The position numbers and the translations under genes were made by a program. A DNA stretch of 64,000 nt. Source: Hyphodiscus hymeniophilus (Eukaryota > Ascomycota > Leotiomycetes > Helotiales > Hyphodiscaceae). Under the pieces are notes generated by a model. It ran no database searches. It was not told where the DNA came from and saw only the letters and a program-made list of their open reading frames with translations. Location of the stretch: contig VNKQ01000018.1 in the NCBI GenBank assembly GCA_016508695.1, positions 310,001 to 374,000 on the forward strand, read 5' to 3'. This document shows positions 56,685 to 64,000 of the stretch, in pieces; positions within the stretch are counted from its first letter, which is position 1; each line of letters begins with the position of its first letter.

Positions 56685-58527
56685 GAGACTACCTTTTGGT
56701 GACAAATATGCATGCATAGCACCAACTCATAACCAACGAAATGATCGATCTCCAGTAGAAGCCCATACTCGCGCTAGGCTTGGCATGTTCGCCGTATCTG
56801 ACTTTGGAACAGCCTGTCGGACTTGCAAGGCGTGAGAGAACAACCCGAATCAACAGAAAGGTGTTGGTGGGGGTGGGGGTGGGGGTTCGAAGCTTTACCG
56901 GAACAACACACTAGGTATGTGAGGTTGATATCAGGCCGCGAGTGGGTAGGTATTTCAGCATCTGAGATGACGAAAGGTCTGTTATGCGATCTGGGACTAG
57001 GATACAAGATGTTCCAAGCGTGCGGAATCTCTCTCTCAGAGATATCTAGCTTTATCTTTACGATTTCTCACGAAACCGACATTGAGAAGTTGATGCTTGG
57101 AGATGGCCACTTTTCCGCTTTGTGCCTGGGGTAGATGGTTTGCAATAATTTGTCTGAAGCAAAAGTAATTTTCAGCAAAAGCCTAATTCATAGTAATGTA
57201 ATTCTGAATGGAGTATATTGATAGCATGATCATATATCCCTTAAGTGCAAGTCTTCCCATCTAGAGCGAAGGACGGAAGTATTGACCAGCAACGTTCTTC
57301 CGTGAAATAATAATATTAGTATCTCAAAGCTATCGTATCTTCTACAGACATGAAGGCCGTCCATTCTTTCGCGTCTATTTGCATCTGGAAGTGGGATTGC
57401 AATGGATCAGGTTAGACAAAGTCCCTGAACTGAGAGACGTCCAATGTTGCGATGATATATCGATGATGCAGGACATCCACCGAGACCATACAGGGAAATA
57501 AAGCCGTGGAAGGAGTTCTGATTAAAAGTCTATGAGTATGTAAGTATACAAAAGCTCAACAAGAAAATGGTTAAAGCACAGGGGAGATGACTTAGTCACG
57601 TGACTATCAATGAGTCCAGACTGGCTCTCCCGCTATTTGTCCCGGCCGGACGACCTTACTAGAAACCCCGCGTTCACTAATAACACAAAAGGGCCGACAA
57701 CCAACACCAGATTGCTGCCATATCGACTTTCGACCCTCGACAAACCGACCTTTTTGCGCCTACATATCTGGTCTGGCACAACTAGCATGATCGAATTCCT
57801 ACGAGTCTGAATATACAGCACAATCTAGCGACGAGTTCGACATCTTGCTGCGCCGCTGGAGCCCTGCGTTCATCTCCCATCCCGTGCCGTTGCCCTCTCC
57901 ACACAGACTGGTCACTACAGAAAGGGGAAAGTGCGTGAGTTGAGGCTGCACAAGACTCTGCGAGACTTACCGGTTCTACTGTATTCGAGTACCTACCTAG
58001 CAAGCAGCTCTCACATCCGACTGTGTATCTGCATTGCCTGCGCAGCTCCAACACACCACCCAGCCGGTGAAATCGTCGAGTCTTCACCCACTTCAAAACA
58101 GACGAGAACGACGAGGGAAGGATTCCGGCTCATACGTGGAAGGTACATGGGTTCACGGACAGACATCCTGCCGGTGCAGCAGCAGCAGCAGCTGTACCCC
58201 ATTCTTCAACTGGACGCCACTGTTGCAGCATCCACCGCACAGCGCAGAGCGAGGCCCCAGTAGTCCTGCAGTGCTGGCTCGGGCTCCCGACCGACAGTGA
58301 TCCGCCCCGGCTTTTTGGGGTTAGCGTAATCCCCATCAGACCAGACCTTCCAGCTCCTGCAGCTCCCCCGCAAAAAGAGCCTCGTGCCGCTTCTCCGACT
58401 TGTGCTGTACTACTGTACGGTACTGTACATCGTGCATCAGCTGAATTGGCCCTGCTACCTACCACACAACTCTTACAACAAACCAGCGATCGTTGTCCGA
58501 AAGCTGCAACAGGACCAGCATCGCATC
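56685..58527. other. Intergenic upstream of RIC8
   Basis: 1.8 kb with no supported gene. It holds a G-rich run (56867-56885) and a CAG-type short repeat (about 58176-58193) in the probable long 5' UTR of RIC8. Confidence 0.55.
56867..56885 (+). repeat. G-rich tract with quadruplex potential
   Basis: Three G5 runs separated by single T, preceded by GG-T. The pattern GGTGGGGGTGGGGGTGGGGG could fold as a G-quadruplex. Confidence 0.7.
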
Positions 58528-60213
58528 ATGTCGTCCTCCACCCCTCGGTCGTCTGTCTCGTCCACAGAGTTGACGGGCTCGGGTACGTAGAAGTCGTATA
58601 ACGACGACAACCACCGTGTTACAGAGGAAATGCTGACCTTCTGCCAGCGAAACTGGAAGAGGTGACGAGACTTATGGACAAGCTTTCTGCGGACCTCCAA
58701 CACGTCTGCCTTCTCCCGCATCGTACGCATATCCTCATCAGCAGCAGCTCGTGCGCTCCACGTATTAACATATACAGAGCGGGATGCCCTGCTGGAGCAG
58801 GTCAAGGTTTACGGCCGAGAGCCCACCAACGCAGATCCTATCTTTACGAAACAGGCAAGTCGCACAGAATCCCTCATTCTTTGCTGCAGAAACTGACATC
58901 AAATCAGGGCATAGAAACCCTAACCCGACATGCCTTCAACAGTCCCTCCCTAACCACATCGCGGAATGCGCTTCGATGTCTAGCGAATGCCATGCTCCTC
59001 AAGGCGAACACAAGACAGATATTTGTTGATTTAGGGTACGAGTCAAAGGCTTGCAATAAGTTGAAGAACGATAGCCGGGACGACGAATTTTTGGTCTCGA
59101 GGATAATCTTCCTTACCACGTACGAATCAAATATCGATATTCAAAAGTTGATCGACCATTACCACCTCGCAGAAAACATATGCGTAAACATAAGCAGGCA
59201 TGCCAAACAATATGTTACGAAGCAAAAGAAGGTTAAGGAATTGGACCCAATGGAGGATTTGGCTCTAGTGGAATCGCTGAAGCTCATGTTCAATTTATCG
59301 CACTTCTGCCCCCAACGAAACGGGAGTTTCTCTCCAATCTTACCTTCCCTCCTAACGCTCCTCACCAAGAAACCCGTATCATCCAGCAAACCTCTCGATG
59401 CTCCCATCGGAACTCTGGTGAACGCTCTCATCAACCTGGACTTCGACCAGAAAGAAAATGTCCAGACATTGTTTCCCAAGACCGCACCTAATGTTAATGT
59501 GGATCGATTTATAGAAATCCTCGATAAATCTACCAAAGTATACACAGACAGTGACCTCGAGCATCTAGTCTCTCCACTCCTCACACTCATACGAAAACTC
59601 TATGAGATTGCCCCTAGAGACGTTCAACTGCATATGCAGCAGCTCCTTCTGCCCTCCAACCAAGATAGACAACAGCCTCTCGGTCGAGCCGAATCGCTCT
59701 CTTCGCGTCTGCTCCGACAATCAACCAATCCCGGCACTCCGCAGGTCCGAGAATCAGTATCCTCCCTCCTCTTCGAACTGTCAGGTAAGGACGCGAAGAG
59801 TTTTGTACAAAATGTCGGCTACGGGTTTGCCTCTGGATTCCTATTCCAACACAATGTCCCCATACCCGAGAATGCGCTAGAAGCATGGAGTACAAGCGGT
59901 AGCGAATCGAGCCATACTCGAGCAAGTCACGAAAGCTACAAACCCGTCAACCCAATCACTGGGCAGACATTGGAGTCGGAGCCTGTGATTGAGGAGCCTG
60001 AGATGACGCAGGAAGAGAAAGAACGAGAAGCCGAAAAGTTGTTTGTGTTGTTCGAGAGGTACGTCAAGCGCATCCTCTCTATGGTCTTTTGCTGGTATAC
60101 TGATTTCGAAAAGATTGAAGAAGACAGGTGTCATGAGTGTCAAAAATCCCGTTGAAACAGCGTTTTCCGAAGGGAGGTTCCTAGAGTTGGATGATGATGC
60201 GGATTCGGAATGA
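58528..60213 (+). CDS. ric8: RIC8 (synembryn), guanine nucleotide exchange factor for G-alpha, 5 exons, 485 aa
   Basis: Exons are 58528-58582, 58648-58722, 58778-58854, 58908-60058 and 60114-60213 (1458 nt). The joined N-terminus reads AKLEEVTRLMDKLSADLQ, then DALLEQVKVYGREPTNADP, then GIETLTRHAF, and the C-terminus FERLKKTGVMSVKNPVE. The central armadillo-like repeats carry NALRCLANAMLLKANTRQIF and DDEFLVSRIIFLTTYESNID. These match fungal RIC8, which activates G-alpha subunits and is needed for growth and development in filamentous fungi. The third intron (58855-58907) starts with GC (CAG|GCAAGT), a GC-AG intron. All other introns are GT-AG. The protein is cytosolic and of normal length. Confidence 0.93.
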
Positions 60214-63200
60214 GGCTTGGATGCATAGCTTATGGATTGGTGTATATTTGGGACCCACAAAAGCTCTGCGAGTTACATGGAGGTATTGGTGTTCTCTCGA
60301 GGTTCGGACATACTATCACGGAGTATAGTTGCATTGTATAGGTACTGAAGCAATGTTGGGATATTTCAACCCGTCACCCATCACACATGCCATCAGCCCC
60401 AGCAAGAAGTCAGTGCAACGATTACCTGGTTTTTGCAGCGTTTAGTGGCGAGAGAAGCCACAGACTGTTCCGAGATTCTGATATTCTTCTTGCAAAGCAC
60501 AGCCCACTATGTCTCGCTCGCTCAAGCTCAGCTGCTAAACGCCTCCTAGATGGTTCGGCCTCCTTGCCGTGCTATCTGTGAAGCTCTCTGACCTTAAGAG
60601 CAACCTTTCCGCGCCTTATGATCTCATAGCACAGTTTAGTCAGGTTAAGGCAGCCGGCTTTGGTCCTGGGGATTTACAATGTGAAATGGGAGGTTGGGAG
60701 AGCACGGTAATTGACGTGATTGACGAAGTCATGAAGTCAGATAACCAATCGCTAATAAGAGCTCGAATCGAGGAATCGAGGTAAACAGATGGATGGGAAG
60801 ACGGTTTATGATGAAGATTGGATGGCGTGAGAGGGAGGTGGAATGTTCTGTTTGTTTCTGTGGAGTCGTACCTGTACTCGTACGATGATGGGTCCCGAGT
60901 CAGCGCATTGGGTGCAGCGAGAAGTTTTCGCTGAGTAAATGACGATTCTTCAAGCTACTCTTTCTCTAGAGAAGGGTACGAAGACGTCGATGTTTCAGGG
61001 AAAAGCATACCGCCAATTGCTAGTTGCTAGTTGCCATGCATGGGCAAAGAGATGTAGTGAAAGGCAGATGAAGTCCAGTGGTTACTATTTCGAGCTGTGG
61101 AGATCAATGGAGTCTTCTAGAGTATGCTACTACGGGAAGAAACTCAGATTGGACGATCAAATTCGCTGATAAGAGGAAAAGAGGAAATGCTAGGAGACTT
61201 CGCTGGATGCGGATGGCATGTAGACATGTGACTTTGTAGTTTTGAAAGAACCGCCCAGTGATATGAATAAGGCATTGGCTGTAAGGAAGTGTCCGACGTT
61301 ATGACGAAAGTACATCCGGTTATTTGACAATTTGAAATGAAATACGGAGCTCTCAGTGTCGAGGATCAGCAGGTGATATACCGATGTGTAGAGTAACTGG
61401 CTGGTTTTGAAGTTTCTCTACCAGGTAAGCTCGAGTCCACTATTCAGGAGCTTGAAACAAGGTACTGCAAATAGAACCCAAATATTTTAGTTGCAGGCCT
61501 TCGGACGAAGCGACCATAGCCGAAGAAGAGTTGAATCTTGCTCGCCCCCCAACGCAAGAGCATCGCGTTTCAATTCCTTCAATCAATATGGCAATTATAT
61601 CGTACTTCATTCTTAATGACAAGCTGTCAAGTTCTCTCAAGTCCTAACTTCGGGGAAATGGCTGAGCAGAGCGAGGCCATGCAGGATATGGGTCCACGGG
61701 TAGACTGCCAAGCCGCTCGAGCCAAAGCCGTACGCCATAATCGTGGAGCGTGCCACAAGAGAAACCATGATGTTTTGATATGCTATTGCAATTCCTTGAA
61801 TCAAGAGCACGTACTTCGACTCCTTACAAAAGATAGTCGGCGGGGAAATAATTCAAGAAAGCCATGAAGTGACAAAGAAAGGCCGCTACCCCTTGAAGAC
61901 GTGGTATTATACACTACTTCTGGCGGGGAATTCCTACCGATATACCCGGACTACACTCATGAAGCAAAGCTTCTACTTCTTTGACTTGAATGTCAAACAG
62001 CTATGGAGGTATGTAGGTTTCTGGCTCAGGAGAACTAACTCGTGGGAGAAGCTCAGGGAAAGATCAACCACCGATTTGAAAAGCGCTGATCCGAGCCGCG
62101 TCATTCGGCTTTCATCTCTGTTTCCGGAAGTCGGTTCTCGATTGTCATTGAGAATGCGATTGAAGATGCTGCGACTCTCAGTACCTTGACGGAGATAATG
62201 CAAGACATAGCCGGTGAATGTTGTGCTACAGCGATAAGGAGAATATCCCAAGAACCTTCTTCTTTCGGCCACAACCGTTTATCACATATGAGCGATGGGC
62301 ATGGCGACGTTGGTGTTCCGATCCACTGTGGTTCTGAAACTGACGCAGGTAAGCTGTTGTTGTTCTCGTATACTCGAGTATGCCTTGGCGGACTTCAGAT
62401 TCACATCTCACAATATCGGCTCACTTCCAGTGTTGCCCATCCCGACTCTATGTGCCAAGCAGCATTGCATAGACGTCTTGAGTCTTGCCTAGACTACCTA
62501 TAATACTGCGACTTGGATAGAGGGCAGGTGTAAGCTGATGATGATGGTCTCGCGAGTGTGATCAGTACCACGTCTTCAATACTCCGTCAGCCATGGAGAG
62601 CACTGAGAGAAATACAGTCTCTAGTGAGACTAACTCTCATCACCCTACCAGCGGTGATAGCGAATTGTAATTACGTTTCATTTCGTGTCCTTTCTGTCAT
62701 GAGTTGTCTAGAGTCAACACCTGTTGCAACGTGCAAGAACTCGTACCTGATTACCCCCGCTCAGAATCCTCAAATTACCCCACCATCTCGCTCGCCTAAC
62801 CCTACCCGTTTGTGAAAGGAGGCGTGCCGGTTGTATATCCAGGTCAGGAAGGTCTTTTGAGATTGGGGGCTGAGATGCACATCATCGGCAATGCGACATG
62901 CAGACGCTGTCGGAGAATACAGATCAGAATGGCGCAATGCCCGAGCATCCCCAGCTTTCGAGGGTTGGGCACTCGACACGGCGCCAGCCTCCGGACCTGT
63001 CAGGTCCAAATGGCATGAGTAAATCGCACGAACCACAAATGTATACGGACCTCCGTTGTAGCACCCCACGCGAGGTACTATCCCACCGTCCCATGTGCCG
63101 AAGACGATCGCAGATAAGCAACCTTCTCATGCGAAGGACATGTGCTGCTACTGCTCCATACGTAGGCAGTTGCTGATACCGGAACAAAACTTCCGCAGCA

Positions 63201-64000
63201 ACAGTATACTGAAAAGAAAACCCTGGTATTGTCCCGAGCACAAGCACTAGATCACACTAATAATAGTAATAAGTATTTCTTCCAAGCTTGTTCTATGTTT
63301 TTGACTTATGTGCGCTTTTAAGTTCTATTTCGATTCACTCGCACCATCTTGGTATTGGCTTCTTGTACGCCGCTGAGAAATACGTGCGCAAAAGGTCGTC
63401 AGTGGCTGTTTGATCGACGGCTGTTATCGCCTCACCCTTGCTATTATAACTTTATATCCGATGCTTCATTAGCCACTCGTCCTTGATTTCAGATGCTATC
63501 CTAGCTCCGGCATATATCCCGACTTGTGGGGAACCACAGAGAATCAAGCTTTGTGGCACTCCCCGGCAGAGGATATAAAACATCCTCCAATGAACTTTAC
63601 ATCGGTGTTATGCGTGCTGCTTTGCAAGGTAGGAGGAGAGCCTGATGACTGCGACATTATCTTCTCCCATGTGGCCCTCATAAAAAAAGGAAGTTGATCT
63701 GCAACTCAATTATCATGCGACCAGTACCATCCAATTGATCGTCCAAGACCGTTCTGGAGTTCTGCAATCCAGGAACATACTCCTGGCTCGCCTTTGCCTC
63801 CTGCCTCTCTACGGCATTTCACCGTCAATCACTTTCTTGTTGAAGGAAGCTCAAACCATAGCTTCATGGACAATTCATCATGCTTCTGTGCTTTAATGAA
63901 GGTCCCATGCGGGGCTGTAGTCCTTTATGGACATGCCAGCATGATTTTAGAGGCTCCGAGTGGTAGACCTGGCTATTAACGGCCTTCACAATACAGGGCA
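60214..64000. other. 3.8 kb without a supported gene
   Basis: Only short frames are open (the longest about 110 codons, for example 61538-61867, 61869-62189 and 62924-63247). None shows a recognisable domain, and neighbouring frames do not join into a clear protein. A TATA-like GATATAAAAC at about 63572-63581 might belong to a gene starting near or beyond the window end. Confidence 0.5.

Noticed and set aside
61538..62520. Series of short plus-strand frames
   Set aside because: I tried joining them by frame changes or introns and no known protein family emerged.

Overview
The window is nuclear DNA of a filamentous ascomycete (Pezizomycotina). The evidence is short GT-AG introns (about 45-190 bp), a RIC8 exchange factor, an AA9 polysaccharide monooxygenase, a fungal ankyrin/CorA-like protein, a Zn2Cys6 regulator and a 2EXR-domain protein. 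The class (Leotiomycetes or another) cannot be fixed from sequence alone. I joined exons by hand; for every multi-exon gene the exon lengths sum to a multiple of three and the joins restore conserved motifs.

Layout. 1-5 kb: 3' end of a multipass membrane protein gene, a three-exon SDR oxidoreductase, a 2EXR/F-box-like gene, then a stretch of mitochondrial DNA inserted in the nucleus (C-terminus of nad4 plus a tRNA-like element). 5-8.8 kb: ankyrin/CorA-like membrane protein. 8.8-10.7 kb: Ty3/Gypsy integrase relic and a 41-nt poly-G tract. 10.7-15.8 kb: secreted DUF7907-like protein, GNAT acetyltransferase, secreted Rds1-like ferritin-fold protein, zinc alcohol dehydrogenase. 16.3-19.4 kb: a 952-residue protein joining an NLR-type N-terminal domain to paired EF-hands and a C2 domain. 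21-28 kb: a frameshifted quinone-oxidoreductase-like gene, a conserved hypothetical with a duplicated 3' end, an SDR divergent from a Zn2Cys6 regulator, and a broken GMC oxidoreductase. This looks like a partly decayed metabolic neighbourhood. 29-35 kb: AA9 LPMO with CBM1, and two secreted histidine-phosphatase-superfamily enzymes.

38-48 kb holds the most coherent system: a probable polysaccharide locus. A GT2 processive synthase lies divergent from a GH16-like/acyltransferase-3 fusion and is followed by a second acyltransferase-like multipass protein. A plausible reading is synthesis of an extracellular or cell-wall glycan coupled to O-acylation. The GH16-like domain has lost both catalytic glutamates and may bind rather than cut the polymer.

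50-60 kb: GH64 beta-1,3-glucanase with a C-terminal membrane segment, HSL-type esterase, small coiled-coil protein, and RIC8 (with one GC-AG intron). 34.9-38.2 kb and 60.2-64 kb contain no gene I can support.
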